DNA of 64,000 bases from Paucibacter sp. PLA-PC-4 (GCF_026241155.1 NZ_JAPFGP010000003.1:248001-312000), one strand, 5' to 3'. Positions 19,873-29,204 are shown, counted from the first letter of the stretch. The notes: a model not told the origin generated them from the letters alone. Numbers and translations are program-made.

Positions 19873-20445
19873 ATGCTTGAACAACGGATCCAACAACAAT
19901 TCTTCGAGAGCGCCGACCTACAGTACCAGGTGGCCGAGAGCCTGTCGCGGCCGCTGGCCGCCGCAGCTCAAATGCTGGTGGACGGCATCACCGCCGGCGG
20001 CCGGGTATTGTGCTGCGGGCTAGGGCTGTCGGATCTGGACGCCCGTTACATGGCCGCGCTGCTGGTCGGCCGCTTCGAGCAGGAGCGCCCCGGTCTGGCG
20101 GCATGGAGCCTGGACGCGCTGAGCCGCCAGGTCGATGCCACGGCCGCACTGACCCGCCAGATCCAGGCCCTGGGCCATCCCGGTGACATGCTGCTGCTCT
20201 TCGAGGCGCAGAGCGCCACCCGCGCCACCCATGGCGCCTTGCTCGACGCCGCCCATGCGCAAGAGATGAGCGTGATCGCGCTGACCAGCAATCTGGACGA
20301 AGACCTGCGTGGCGCCCTGCTCGATACCGATGTGCAGATCCGCGTGCCTCACAGCCGCGCCGCCCGGGTTGCCGAAGCACACCGTCTGCTCTCGCATTGC
20401 CTGTGCGATGCGGTGGACCTGCAATTGCTGGGTGCCGGTGAGTGA
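19873..20445 (+). CDS. diaA: SIS-domain protein, DiaA-like DnaA initiator-associating factor
   Basis: Protein of 190 residues aligned along its length with DiaA, which binds DnaA and promotes timely replication initiation. The start MLEQRIQQQFFESADLQYQ, the ERPGLAAWSLD region and the C-terminal LLSHCLCDAVDLQL fit the family. The SIS sugar-phosphate loop, usually GNGxSAA, reads GLGLSD at 49-54, and the second STRGNS loop reads EAQSAT. Binding of a sugar phosphate is therefore doubtful, while a DnaA-binding role needs no catalysis. It follows the decayed yraN and precedes the dolP-like gene. Confidence 0.8.
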   Translation: MLEQRIQQQFFESADLQYQVAESLSRPLAAAAQMLVDGITAGGRVLCCGLGLSDLDARYMAALLVGRFEQERPGLAAWSLDALSRQVDATAALTRQIQALGHPGDMLLLFEAQSATRATHGALLDAAHAQEMSVIALTSNLDEDLRGALLDTDVQIRVPHSRAARVAEAHRLLSHCLCDAVDLQLLGAGE

Positions 20446-20476
20446 GCCGCACCCAAACCCTAGCCACTGGAAAGCT

Positions 20477-21124
20477 ATGAAGCCGTTCTTGCCAAAATCC
20501 CAATCGCTGGCGCGCCGCGCCGCTGTGCTAAGCGCCCTTGGCGCAGCCCTGCTGAGTAGTGCCTGCGCGCCGCTGATACTGGGCGGCGCGATGGTGGGAG
20601 GCGTGATGATGAGCACCGACCGGCGCACATCGGGCACGCAGATCGAAGACCAGGGCATCGAGTTGAAGGCCGGCGCCCGGCTGCGCGAGCAGCTCGGCGA
20701 GCGCGCGCACATCAACGTCAACAGCTACAACCGCATCGCACTGCTGACCGGCGAGGCGCCCACCGAGGCCGACCGCGAGGCGGCCGAGCGCCTGGTGGCC
20801 CAAGTCGAGAACGTCACCCGCGTTCTCAATGAGGTCAGCGTGGCCGGCAAGAGCTCGCTGACCAGCCGCTCCAACGATGTGCTGATCGCGAGCAAGGTCA
20901 AAGCCAGCCTGGTCGATGCCCGCGACCTGATCTCCAATGCCTTCTACGTCGTCGTCGAGCGCGGCACGGTCTACATCATGGGCCGCGTCACCGAGCGCGA
21001 AGCCACCCGCGCGGCCGAGATCGCACGGGGCGTCAGCGGCGTGCAGAAGGTCGTGCGCGCGGTTGAGTTGATCAGCGAGGAAGAGCTGGCCCGAATCACC
21101 CCGAAGCCGGCACCGACGAAGTAG
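20477..21124 (+). CDS. dolP: BON-domain outer-membrane lipoprotein, DolP (YraP)-like
   Basis: Protein of 215 residues with a lipoprotein signal: a basic start, ALGAALLSSAC as lipobox and the acylated Cys near residue 30. Two BON domains follow, at about 65-135 and 145-210, each ending in the typical V..V.N.V or VQKVVRAVELI pattern. E. coli DolP sits at division-site phospholipids and supports outer-membrane integrity. The rsmI-yraN-diaA-dolP order is the E. coli one. The ATG at 20477 is used rather than the upstream in-frame 20309, which overlaps diaA. Confidence 0.88.
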   Translation: MKPFLPKSQSLARRAAVLSALGAALLSSACAPLILGGAMVGGVMMSTDRRTSGTQIEDQGIELKAGARLREQLGERAHINVNSYNRIALLTGEAPTEADREAAERLVAQVENVTRVLNEVSVAGKSSLTSRSNDVLIASKVKASLVDARDLISNAFYVVVERGTVYIMGRVTEREATRAAEIARGVSGVQKVVRAVELISEEELARITPKPAPTK

Positions 21125-21145
21125 CTCGGCACCTGGCGAAGAGGG

Positions 21146-22045
21146 CTACTTCAGCCGCTTGATCAGACTGGAGGTGTCCCAGCGACGGCCGCCCATCGTC
21201 TGGACATCGGCATAGAACTGGTCGACCAGGGCCGTCACTGGCAGCTTGGCGCCGTTGCGGCGGGCCTCGTCGAGCACCAGGCCCAGGTCCTTGCGCATCC
21301 AGTCGACCGCGAAACCGAAGTCGAACTTGTCGTCGACCATGGTCTTGCCGCGGTTGTCCATCTGCCAGCTCTGGGCCGCGCCCTTGCCGATCACGTCCAG
21401 CACCTGTTTCATGTCCAGGCCGGCCTTCTGGCCGAATGCAATGGCCTCCGACAGGCCCTGCACCAGGCCAGCGATACAGATCTGATTGACCATCTTGGCC
21501 AGCTGACCGGCACCCGACGCACCGACCAGAGTCACGGCCTTCGCAAAAGCCAGAGCCACCGGCTGGATGCTCGCGAACGGCGCGGCATCGCCGCCGCACA
21601 TCACCGTCAGCGCACCATTGACCGCGCCGGCCTGGCCGCCCGAGACAGGCGCGTCGACGAACTGCAGGCCGGCGGCCAGCGCTGCGGCGTAGAGCTCGCG
21701 CGCCACCTCGGCCGAGGCCGTCGTGTGGTCGACAAAGATAGCGCCGGCTCGCATGCCGGCGAAGGCCCCGTCGGCGCCGAGGACTACCGCACGCAAGTCA
21801 TCGTCATTGCCGACGCAGGCGAACACGATGTCGGCGCCGGCAGCGGCGGCCACCGGCGTGGCTGCCACGCTACCGCCGTACTCCAGCGCCCAGGCCGTGG
21901 CCTTGGCGACCGTACGGTTATAGACCGTCACGGCATGGCCGGCACGGGCCAAATGGCCGGCCATGGGATAGCCCATGACGCCGAGGCCAAGAAACGCCAC
22001 GTTGCGCGGCGGGATGGGTTCGTAGTTGCGGGAGGGTGCGTTCAT
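21146..22045 (-). CDS. NAD(P)-dependent beta-hydroxyacid dehydrogenase (3-hydroxyisobutyrate dehydrogenase family)
   Basis: Oxidoreductase of 299 residues. The Rossmann motif is FLGLGVMGYPMAGHL, the substrate site DAPVSGGQAGA, and the catalytic-lysine helix GSGAGQLAKMVNQ-like (GASGAGQLAKMVNQICI). Members oxidise 3-hydroxyisobutyrate or reduce tartronate or succinate semialdehyde; the substrate here cannot be told. It starts 22 bases after pilU ends, on the same strand, and may share its transcript. It converges with the dolP-like gene. Confidence 0.92.
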   Translation of the reverse strand: MNAPSRNYEPIPPRNVAFLGLGVMGYPMAGHLARAGHAVTVYNRTVAKATAWALEYGGSVAATPVAAAAGADIVFACVGNDDDLRAVVLGADGAFAGMRAGAIFVDHTTASAEVARELYAAALAAGLQFVDAPVSGGQAGAVNGALTVMCGGDAAPFASIQPVALAFAKAVTLVGASGAGQLAKMVNQICIAGLVQGLSEAIAFGQKAGLDMKQVLDVIGKGAAQSWQMDNRGKTMVDDKFDFGFAVDWMRKDLGLVLDEARRNGAKLPVTALVDQFYADVQTMGGRRWDTSSLIKRLK

Positions 22046-22067
22046 GCACCCAACTCTAAACGATGGC

Positions 22068-23204
22068 TCAGATAATGGTCAGATGCTCAGTGCCTGACGA
22101 CAGGTCGCCGGAGCGGGCCCGTTCGCTGTTGAGCTTGATCTGCAGGCGCAAATCGTTGACCGAGTCGGCATTGCGCAGCGCGTCTTCATAGGTGACCTTG
22201 TTGGCCTCGTAGAGATCGAACAGCGCCTGGTCGAAGGTCTGCATGCCCTGCTCGCGCGAGCGCTTCATGATTTCCTTGATCTCGCCGACCTCGCCCTTAA
22301 AGATCAGATCCGACACCAGCGGCGTGTTCAATAGGATCTCGACCGCCGCGATCCGGCCCTTGCCCTCCTGGCGCGGCAGCAGGCGCTGGGAAACCAGCGC
22401 GCGCAGATTCAAAGACAGGTCCATCAGCAACTGGCTGCGCCGCTCCTCCGGGAAGAAGTTGATGATGCGGTCCAGCGCCTGGTTGGCGCTGTTGGCATGC
22501 AAGGTGGCCATGCACAGATGGCCGGTCTCGGCGAAAGCTACCGCATGCTCCATGGTCTCGCGGTCGCGCAGCTCGCCCATCAGGATCACATCGGGCGCCT
22601 GACGCAGCGAGTTTTTCAGTGCCGATTCCCAGCTGTCGGTGTCGATACCGACCTCGCGCTGGGTGACGATGCAGTTTTTGTGCGGGTGGACGAACTCGAC
22701 CGGATCCTCGATAGTAATAATGTGGCCGAAGGTGCTTTCGTTGCGGTGGTCGACCATGGCCGCCAGCGATGTGCTCTTACCAGAGCCGGTGGCACCGACC
22801 ACGATGACCAGACCGCGCTTGGCCAGCACCACGTCGTTGAGGACTGCCGGCAGCTCCAGCGAGGCGATCGTCGGCAGCGTGGCCGGAATCGTCCGCAAGA
22901 CCAGGCCCACATTGCCTTGCTGCAAAAAGGCATTGGCGCGAAAACGGCCGACACCCGCCGGCGAGATTGCAAAATTGCATTCCTTGTTGCGCTCGAACTC
23001 GGCCGCCTGTTTGTCGTTCATGATCGAACGGGCCAGCTGCAAGGTGTGCTGGCCGGTCAGCGGCTGCGGCGAGACCTTGGTGACCTTGCCGTCAACCTTG
23101 ATCGCCGGCGGGAAGTCCGCGGTCAGGAACAGATCGGACCCTTTGCGCGAGATCATCAGGCGCAGCAGGTCGTTGATGAATTTCGAGGCCTGATCGCGTT
23201 CCAT
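22068..23204 (-). CDS. pilU: Type IV pilus retraction ATPase, PilU
   Basis: Cytoplasmic hexameric ATPase that works with PilT in pilus retraction. It has 378 residues. Walker A is GATGSGKST, the Asp box TIEDPVEFVH, Walker B-like DVILMGELRDRET and the His box GHLCMATLHANSA. The longer C-terminal tail (after MQTFDQALFDLY) and the N-terminal MERDQASKFINDLLRLM are PilU traits. It lies 86 bases after pilT on the same strand, the usual pilT-pilU order. Confidence 0.95.
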   Translation of the reverse strand: MERDQASKFINDLLRLMISRKGSDLFLTADFPPAIKVDGKVTKVSPQPLTGQHTLQLARSIMNDKQAAEFERNKECNFAISPAGVGRFRANAFLQQGNVGLVLRTIPATLPTIASLELPAVLNDVVLAKRGLVIVVGATGSGKSTSLAAMVDHRNESTFGHIITIEDPVEFVHPHKNCIVTQREVGIDTDSWESALKNSLRQAPDVILMGELRDRETMEHAVAFAETGHLCMATLHANSANQALDRIINFFPEERRSQLLMDLSLNLRALVSQRLLPRQEGKGRIAAVEILLNTPLVSDLIFKGEVGEIKEIMKRSREQGMQTFDQALFDLYEANKVTYEDALRNADSVNDLRLQIKLNSERARSGDLSSGTEHLTII

Positions 23205-23290
23205 GATGTCCTGCAGTTGGTTCTATTGCTGAAAAAGCTCTACCGACACTCAACTGGCTGCGCCACATGAGTGTCGAGAAACTTCTCGGG

Positions 23291-24334
23291 CTAACCCGGA
23301 AAATTCTCAGGGAACTTCGCCTTGGAACGTGCCTCGGCAGGCGAGATGATGTTGCGCCGAACCAGATCGGTCAGATTCTGGTCCAGGGTCTGCATACCCT
23401 GGCTGTTGCCGGTCTGGATCGCCGAGTACATCTGCGCGACCTTGTTCTCGCGGATCAGATTGCGGATCGCCGAGGTGCCCAGCATGATCTCGTGTGCAGC
23501 GACGCGACCAGTACCGTCCTTGAGCTTGCACAGGCTTTGCGAGATCACCGCCACCAGCGACTCCGACACCATCGCCCGTACCATTTCCTTCTCGGCTGCC
23601 GGGAACACGTCGACGATACGGTCAACGGTCTTGGCCGCCGATGAGGTATGCAGCGTTCCGAACACCAGGTGGCCTGTCTCGGCCGCGGTCAGCGCCAGCC
23701 GGATGGTCTCCAGATCGCGCATTTCGCCGACCAGCACGCAGTCCGGGTCTTCGCGCAGCGCCGAGCGCAGCGCGTTCGCAAAGCTCAGCGTGTGAGGGCC
23801 AACCTCGCGCTGGTTGACCAGGCTCTTCTTCGACTCGTGGACGAACTCGATCGGGTCCTCGATGGTCAGGATGTGGCCGTACTCGTTTTCGTTCAGGTGG
23901 TTGACCATGCCGGCCAAGGTGGTCGACTTGCCCGAACCGGTCGGCCCGGTCACCAGCACCAGGCCGCGCGGCTTCAGCGCCAGCTCGGCAAAGACCTTGG
24001 GCGCATTGAGCTGCTCCAACGAAAGAATCTTGGACGGAATGGTCCGGAATACGGCGCCGGCGCCACGATTCTGATTGAAGGCATTGACGCGAAAGCGCGC
24101 AAGGCCCTGGATCTCGAAGGAAAAGTCGACCTCCAGCGTTTCCTCATAGGCTTTGCGCTGCGAGTCGTTCATGATGTCGTACACCATGTCGTGCACCTGG
24201 CGATGCTCCAGCGCCTCAACATTGATGCGGCGCACATCGCCGTGGACCCGGATCATCGGTGGCAAACCGGCCGAGAGGTGCAAGTCGGAGGCCTTGTTCT
24301 TGACCGAGAATGCCAGCAGTTGGGTGATGTCCAT
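23291..24334 (-). CDS. pilT: Type IV pilus twitching motility ATPase PilT
   Basis: Main retraction motor for twitching motility, 347 residues. MDITQLLAFSVKNKASDLHLSAGLPP is the typical start. Walker A is GPTGSGKST, the Asp box TIEDPIEFVHES, Walker B CVLVGEMRDLET and the His box GHLVFGTLHTSSA. The AIRNLIRE motif near the C-terminus, needed for retraction, is intact. It is divergent from yggS with only 27 bases between the starts, so the two promoters must overlap or lie inside the genes. Confidence 0.97.
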   Translation of the reverse strand: MDITQLLAFSVKNKASDLHLSAGLPPMIRVHGDVRRINVEALEHRQVHDMVYDIMNDSQRKAYEETLEVDFSFEIQGLARFRVNAFNQNRGAGAVFRTIPSKILSLEQLNAPKVFAELALKPRGLVLVTGPTGSGKSTTLAGMVNHLNENEYGHILTIEDPIEFVHESKKSLVNQREVGPHTLSFANALRSALREDPDCVLVGEMRDLETIRLALTAAETGHLVFGTLHTSSAAKTVDRIVDVFPAAEKEMVRAMVSESLVAVISQSLCKLKDGTGRVAAHEIMLGTSAIRNLIRENKVAQMYSAIQTGNSQGMQTLDQNLTDLVRRNIISPAEARSKAKFPENFPG

Positions 24335-24361
24335 AACTCGAACGAATTAGCGTGGGCCATT

Positions 24362-25060
24362 ATGGCGACGATCTCCAAGAACTTACAACAGCTGCAAGAG
24401 CGCATTGAAACGGCCTGTCAGGCTGCCGGCCGGCCCGTGCAAAGTGTCACGCTGCTGACGGTCAGCAAGACGTTTTCTGGCGACGCGGTGCGCGAGGCCT
24501 TCGCAGCCGGCGCACACCGCTTCGGTGAGAACTATGTCCAGGAGGGACTCGACAAGATCGCCGAGCTGGGAGATCTACGCTCGCAGATCGAGTGGCATCT
24601 GATTGGGCCCTTGCAAAGCAACAAGACCCGGCTGGTGGCTGAGGCCTTCGACTGGGTGCATAGCGTCGACCGCCTCAAGACTGCGCAGCGCCTGTCGGAC
24701 CAGCGCCCCACCGCGATGGCGCCGCTGCAGATCTGTCTGCAGGTCAATATCAGCGGCGAGGCCAGCAAGAGCGGGGTCGCGCCGGCCGAGCTGCCGGCCC
24801 TGGCTCGCGCCGTGGCGGCGCTGCCACGCTTGCGCCTGCGCGGCCTGATGGCCATCCCCGAGCCCGCCGCCGACCTGCAGGCCCAGCGCGCGCCGCACCG
24901 TGCGCTGGCGGGGCTGCTGGCCGAGCTCAACCGGCAAGGCTTGGCCCTGGACACCTTGTCGATGGGCATGAGCACCGACCTGGAGGCCGCGATCGCGGAG
25001 GGTGCCAGCATCGTGCGGATCGGCACAGCCATCTTTGGCGGCCGCGCTGCCGCCATCTGA
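24362..25060 (+). CDS. yggS: Pyridoxal phosphate homeostasis protein YggS (PLPBP)
   Basis: PLP-binding protein of 232 residues with an alanine-racemase-like barrel and no known enzyme activity; it buffers PLP and affects amino acid pools. The PLP lysine lies in LLTVSKTFS, then FGENYVQEG, WHLIGPLQSNK, LRGLMAIPEP and LSMGMSTDLEAAI follow in order. I take the ATG at 24362; the frame is open far upstream across pilT, but that part is antisense. Divergent placement next to pilT is widespread in Proteobacteria. Confidence 0.96.
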   Translation: MATISKNLQQLQERIETACQAAGRPVQSVTLLTVSKTFSGDAVREAFAAGAHRFGENYVQEGLDKIAELGDLRSQIEWHLIGPLQSNKTRLVAEAFDWVHSVDRLKTAQRLSDQRPTAMAPLQICLQVNISGEASKSGVAPAELPALARAVAALPRLRLRGLMAIPEPAADLQAQRAPHRALAGLLAELNRQGLALDTLSMGMSTDLEAAIAEGASIVRIGTAIFGGRAAAI

Positions 25061-25123
25061 ACGGGTAGTTTGCCACTCATCTGATCCTTCTCAAGGCGGC
25101 CGTCAACCGGCAGCATCAAGCCC

Positions 25124-25822
25124 ATGTTTGCCCTGCCCTCAAGACTCTTCCTGACCCTGATGCTGGTCGCCGGCGCAGCTGCGGCGGTGCCGGTGCCGCC
25201 CGTCGAAGACAGCATCGCCCAGCGCGCCCAGGCCTGCACCCTGTGCCACGGCAAACAGGGCCGCGCCGCCGCCGACGGCTACCACCCGCGCCTGGCCGGC
25301 AAGCCGCAGGGCTATCTCTACAAGCAGTTGCTGAATTTTCGCGACGGCCGGCGAGACTACGGTTTGATGAGCGATCTGATCGCCCCGCTGTCCGACGCCT
25401 ATCTGCTGGAGCTGGCCGGCCATTTCGCCCGGCTCGACCTGCCCTATCCGGCACCACAGGCCCCAAGCGTGGACTCCGCCACGCTGGCACGCGGCCGTGC
25501 GCTGGTGCTGCAGGGTGATCCGCTGCGCAAGCTGCCGGCATGCGTGCAATGCCATGGCGAGAAGCTCAGCGGCGTTGAGCCCTTCATCCCCGGCTTGCTG
25601 GGACTGCCACGCGACTATCTCAACGGCCAGCTGGGTGCTTGGCGCAGCGGCCAGCGCCGCGCGGTCGCACCCGACTGCATGGGACATATCGCCCGGCAGC
25701 TCAAAGTCGAGGAGATCAATGCCGTCTCGCAGTGGCTGTCCGCCCAGCCCATGCCGCCCGGCAGTAAACCCGCAGCGGCACTGCCCGCGCCGCTGCCAAT
25801 CGCCTGCGGAGGCCTGCAATGA
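25124..25822 (+). CDS. Periplasmic di-heme cytochrome c
   Basis: Exported protein of 232 residues with a signal peptide of about 21 residues. Two class I-type heme sites are CTLCH (near 39) and CVQCH (near 140), each followed by a HPRLAGKPQGYL-like or IPGLLGLPRDYL-like segment, the pattern of tandem c4/c553-like domains. The stop overlaps the next cytochrome gene by 4 bases (ATGA), so the pair is translationally coupled. It probably passes electrons in the periplasm; the oxidase or dehydrogenase partner is not in the window. Confidence 0.88.
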   Translation: MFALPSRLFLTLMLVAGAAAAVPVPPVEDSIAQRAQACTLCHGKQGRAAADGYHPRLAGKPQGYLYKQLLNFRDGRRDYGLMSDLIAPLSDAYLLELAGHFARLDLPYPAPQAPSVDSATLARGRALVLQGDPLRKLPACVQCHGEKLSGVEPFIPGLLGLPRDYLNGQLGAWRSGQRRAVAPDCMGHIARQLKVEEINAVSQWLSAQPMPPGSKPAAALPAPLPIACGGLQ

Positions 25823-27093
25823 GGCTCCGCCCTAAGCGTGGGGCGATGATCGGCGTGCTGCTCGGCACGCTGGCCGCCCTACTGGTTGGAGCCCTGGCCT
25901 ACGTGCTGAACCCCGAGGACGCGGACGAGCCAGCGGCCGGCCCGCTCGTGATGACGCCGGCCCTGGTCGAGCGTGGCGCCTATCTGGCCCGTGCCGGCAA
26001 TTGCATGGGCTGCCATACCGCGCGTGGCGGCCAGCCCTATGCCGGCGGCCGCGCGATACCGACCCCATTCGGCGCCGTGTTCTCGTCGAACCTGACCCCC
26101 GATGCCGCTACCGGCCTCGGCTCATGGAACGCAGAGCAGTTCTGGGCCGCGCTGCACAGGGGCCGCGGCCGCGATGGCCGCCTGCTGACGCCCGCCTTCC
26201 CCTACACCAACTACGCGCTGGTGACCCGTGCCGACAGCGACGCGCTCTACGCCTATCTGCAAAGCCTGAGCCCGGTCGCGCAGCCCCATCGGGCTCACGA
26301 GCTGCGCTTCCCTTACAACACCCAAGCGGCGCTGGCGGTCTGGCGCGCGCTGTACTTCCGCCCGGCCGTGTTCACGCCCGAGCCTGAGCGCAGCGCCGAA
26401 TGGAATCGCGGCGCCTATCTGGTCGAGGGCCTGGGCCATTGCAATGCCTGCCACGCGCCGCGCAACAGCCTGGGCGCGATCACCAACGCGCGGGACCTGA
26501 GCGGCGGCGCGCTGCGCGAGCTGGGCTGGTACGCGCCCTCGCTGCAGGACCCGGCCGAGGCCGGGGTGGCCGGTTGGAACCCGGTCGAGCTGCGCGACTG
26601 GCTCAAGCACGGCCGCAACGAGCGCGCCAGCGCGCTAGGCCCGATGAGCGAGGTGATACTGGGCAGCACCCAGCATCTGGACGAGGCCGACTTGCGCGCA
26701 ATGGGCACCTATCTGCAAGCCCTGCCCCCTCAGAGCAAGGCCCGACCCCGGCAGCCCAAGCCCGACCCGGCCTTGCGCGAGCTGGGCGGCAAGCTCTACG
26801 AACAGCACTGCGCCAGCTGCCACGGCGAGCAGGGCGCAGGCGTGGCCGGCATCTATCCGGCCCTGGCAGGCAACCGCACGGTGACGATGGGGCCGAGCGA
26901 CAACCTGCTTCGCGTGATGCTGCGCGGCGGTTATGCCCCTGCCACCGCCGGCAACCCACGCCCATTCGGCATGCCACCCTTCGCCGGCGTGCTGAGCGAC
27001 CGCGAACTGGCGGCCATCGCCAGCCATCTGCGCAATAGCTGGGGTCACCGCGCCGGCGATGTGACGCCGCTGGACGTGCTGCGCGTCAAATGA
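25819..27093 (+). CDS. Tri-heme cytochrome c, alcohol/gluconate dehydrogenase cytochrome-subunit type
   Basis: Membrane-anchored periplasmic protein of 424 residues. A TM segment (about 10-30, VLLGTLAALLVGALAYVL) precedes three c-type sites, CMGCH, CNACH and CASCH. The spacing and the segments GRAIPTPFGAVFSSNLTPD and FPYTNYALVTRAD match the cytochrome subunit of membrane-bound dehydrogenases. No dehydrogenase subunit lies alongside, so the electron donor is unknown. The start codon overlaps the upstream cytochrome stop. Confidence 0.9.
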   Translation: MRLRPKRGAMIGVLLGTLAALLVGALAYVLNPEDADEPAAGPLVMTPALVERGAYLARAGNCMGCHTARGGQPYAGGRAIPTPFGAVFSSNLTPDAATGLGSWNAEQFWAALHRGRGRDGRLLTPAFPYTNYALVTRADSDALYAYLQSLSPVAQPHRAHELRFPYNTQAALAVWRALYFRPAVFTPEPERSAEWNRGAYLVEGLGHCNACHAPRNSLGAITNARDLSGGALRELGWYAPSLQDPAEAGVAGWNPVELRDWLKHGRNERASALGPMSEVILGSTQHLDEADLRAMGTYLQALPPQSKARPRQPKPDPALRELGGKLYEQHCASCHGEQGAGVAGIYPALAGNRTVTMGPSDNLLRVMLRGGYAPATAGNPRPFGMPPFAGVLSDRELAAIASHLRNSWGHRAGDVTPLDVLRVK

Positions 27094-27184
27094 CCGACAA
27101 GACCTGACCCCATGAAAACCCTTGGTTTCGAGGTGTAACTGCGGCCTTTGTCACGGCCTTGCGCTGAGCTTACAAGCCCCCCCC

Positions 27185-27211
27185 TCAATTGAGGGTCATT
27201 GGCACCGATAG
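27185..27211 (+). promoter_or_regulatory. Candidate FliA (sigma-28) promoter of the chemoreceptor gene
   Basis: TCAA (27185-27188), 15 bases, then ACCGATAG (27204-27211). The flagellar sigma-28 consensus is TAAA-N15-GCCGATAA. It lies 60 bases before the ATG of a methyl-accepting chemotaxis protein, the class of gene FliA controls. Found by eye. Confidence 0.5.
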
Positions 27212-27252
27212 TCCGGCCACGCCACGTCCCGAGTGGCGTCCAAACCAATGAC
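27195..27252 (+). repeat. Nested inverted repeats in the chemoreceptor 5' region
   Basis: Outer arms GTCATTGG (27195-27202) and CCAATGAC (27245-27252) enclose inner arms ACGCCAC (27219-27225) and GTGGCGT (27233-27239). The inner stem would form at the very 5' end of an mRNA started by the FliA-like promoter. The outer left arm lies inside that promoter. Confidence 0.55.
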
Positions 27253-27270
27253 TAATCGAGGGATCTTCCA

Positions 27271-28827
27271 ATGAAGTTTCTGTCACAGCTGCGCATCAGC
27301 CAGCGCCTGGCGGTGAGCTATGCCCTGCTGGTGCTGCTCATGATCGCGATCGGCAGCTTCGGCGCCGGCAACGCCAACCGCCTGGCCCAGGACCTGGACA
27401 GCACGGCCAACACCAGCCTGGTCAAGATCGCCAGCGCCAACGCGCTGGAGAGCAACGTCAACATCATTGCCCGCGCCGCCCGCGATCTGATCCTGCTGGA
27501 CGAGGCGCGCCAGATCAAGCGCCAGAACGCGGCCATCGACGCTGCGGTGCTCGACACCGAGAAGCAGCTCGGCAGCCTTGGCGCCGGTGACGATGCCAAG
27601 GAGAAGGAGCTGATCTCCCAGGTGCGCGAGCGCGAGGCCAAGTTCATGGCCTCGGTGGCGAAGTTTCGCAAGGTGGCCGAGGCCGGCAATCCGGATGAGT
27701 CGCGCGAGAGCCTGATCACCGATGTGCGCCCGACCCAGCAGGCCTACCAGGACGGGCTCAAGAGCCTGATTGATCTGCAGTTCGAGAACGCTCGCAACCT
27801 GGCCGTGTCCGGCGGCGAGCTGGCGCGCTCCTCAATACTGATCACGGCGCTGCTGGTGGCGGTAGCGGCAGCGATCGGCCTGGGCGGCGGCTGGGCCATC
27901 GCCCGCTCCATCGTGCTGCCGGCCCGCAAGGCCCAGCAGGCGGCCCAGGCCATCAGCGCCGGCGACCTGACGCAGACCATTGTGGTCGACAGCAAGGACG
28001 AGCTCGGCGAGATGCTTCTGGCGATGCGTGAGATGCAGTCGGCCTTGTCGGGCGTGGTGCAGAGCGTCAGCTCGGCCGCCGGCGAGGTGGCGCACAGCTC
28101 GGGCGTGATCGCCGGCAGCAACATCGACCTGTCCGACCGCACCGCTCGCTCGGCCGCCAGCCTGCAGAACACCGCCGCCTCGGTCGAGCAGATCGCGTCC
28201 AACCTCAACGGCGCCAGCGAGCTGACCCGCAAGGCCTCCGGCATCGCCGCCAAGGCGCGCCAATCGGCCTCGGCCGGCGGCAGCGTGGTCGCCAAGGTGG
28301 TGTCGACGATGGAAGAGATCAGCGCCAGCTCCAAGAAGATCGGCGACATCATCGGTGTGATCGACGGCATCGCCTTCCAAACCAACATCCTGGCGCTGAA
28401 CGCGGCCGTGGAAGCGGCCCGTGCGGGCGAGCACGGTCGCGGCTTCGCGGTGGTGGCCAGCGAGGTGCGTTCGCTGGCCCAACGCAGCGCTACCGCTGCT
28501 AAGGAAATCAAGGTGCTGATCCAAGAATCGTCCGTCAAGGTCGAGAACGGCACCAAGTTGGTCGACAACGCCGGCGTGACGATCCGCTCGGTGGTCGACG
28601 AGGTCAACAACATGGGTCAGCTGATCGAAGAGATCTCGCACTCGGCGCAGGAGCAGGCCGCCGGCGTCGGCGTCGTCAACAACGCGATGAGCGAGCTGGA
28701 CCGTACGACGCAACAGAACACCACCCTGGTCGACGAGCTCAGTCGCTCCACCGACGAACTCAAGCAGAGCTCGACCAGGCTGCTCGACGCAGTCGGCTTC
28801 TTCCGCGCCGAGCCGGTCGCAGCCTGA
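27271..28827 (+). CDS. Methyl-accepting chemotaxis protein (Tar-like topology)
   Basis: Chemoreceptor of 518 residues. TM1 lies at about 11-30, a four-helix-bundle periplasmic domain at about 31-185, TM2 near 188-210, then HAMP ([23 protein letters not shown]). The methylation helices and the signalling hairpin follow, with the invariant tip [19 protein letters not shown] and [20 protein letters not shown]. There is no C-terminal NWETF-type tail for CheR. A candidate FliA promoter lies upstream. The ligand is unknown. Confidence 0.95.
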   Translation: MKFLSQLRISQRLAVSYALLVLLMIAIGSFGAGNANRLAQDLDSTANTSLVKIASANALESNVNIIARAARDLILLDEARQIKRQNAAIDAAVLDTEKQLGSLGAGDDAKEKELISQVREREAKFMASVAKFRKVAEAGNPDESRESLITDVRPTQQAYQDGLKSLIDLQFENARNLAVSGGELARSSILITALLVAVAAAIGLGGGWAIARSIVLPARKAQQAAQAISAGDLTQTIVVDSKDELGEMLLAMREMQSALSGVVQSVSSAAGEVAHSSGVIAGSNIDLSDRTARSAASLQNTAASVEQIASNLNGASELTRKASGIAAKARQSASAGGSVVAKVVSTMEEISASSKKIGDIIGVIDGIAFQTNILALNAAVEAARAGEHGRGFAVVASEVRSLAQRSATAAKEIKVLIQESSVKVENGTKLVDNAGVTIRSVVDEVNNMGQLIEEISHSAQEQAAGVGVVNNAMSELDRTTQQNTTLVDELSRSTDELKQSSTRLLDAVGFFRAEPVAA

Positions 28828-28874
28828 TCTCTGTACTCCTGCTTTTCCTCTCCCCTTTGATTCAAGAGGTTCCC

Positions 28875-29204
28875 ATGACCAAACTCTCCACCCTTGCCCA
28901 AGCACTCGCCGCCAGCGCGCTTTTCATCGGACTGGCCGCCCAGGCCGCCGCACCCAAGATCATCAAGAAGGTGCCGCCGGAGTTCCCACGCGAAGCGGCC
29001 CAGCAGTCGATCACCAGCGGCGTGATCAGGGCAAAGATGTCGATCGACGGCGAAGGCAAGGTCACAGAAGTGGCCATCGTCGAGGCCGAGCCGCGCCGCG
29101 TGTTTGACCGCGCCGTGACCCGCGCACTGATGGACTGGCGCTTCGAGGCCAGCGGCGAAAAGCAGACCCACGAGGTCAAGCTGGTGTTTCGCAACGAAGA
29201 GTAA
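28875..29204 (+). CDS. Periplasmic TonB C-terminal-domain protein
   Basis: Small protein of 109 residues: a signal peptide ending AAQAAA, then a TonB_C-type fold (PPEFPREAAQQSITSGVIRAKMSID, VTEVAIVEAEPRRVFDRAV, LMDWRFEASGE). Unlike true TonB it has no Pro-rich spacer and only an N-terminal signal, so it cannot span to ExbBD. The start ATG at 28875 follows AAGAGGT. It lies 47 bases after the chemoreceptor on the same strand. Its role is unknown; such proteins may act as periplasmic scaffolds. Confidence 0.75.
   Translation: MTKLSTLAQALAASALFIGLAAQAAAPKIIKKVPPEFPREAAQQSITSGVIRAKMSIDGEGKVTEVAIVEAEPRRVFDRAVTRALMDWRFEASGEKQTHEVKLVFRNEE

Noticed and set aside
19472-19873. N-terminal extension of RsmI to 19873
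   Set aside because: The extra residues are antisense of the yraN remnant and unlike any RsmI; a TTG with a ribosome binding site at 19471 gives the usual length.
27182-27195. Palindrome around CCTCAATTGAGG as a separate operator
   Set aside because: It overlaps the -35 of the better supported FliA-like promoter and has no second copy or nearby regulator.
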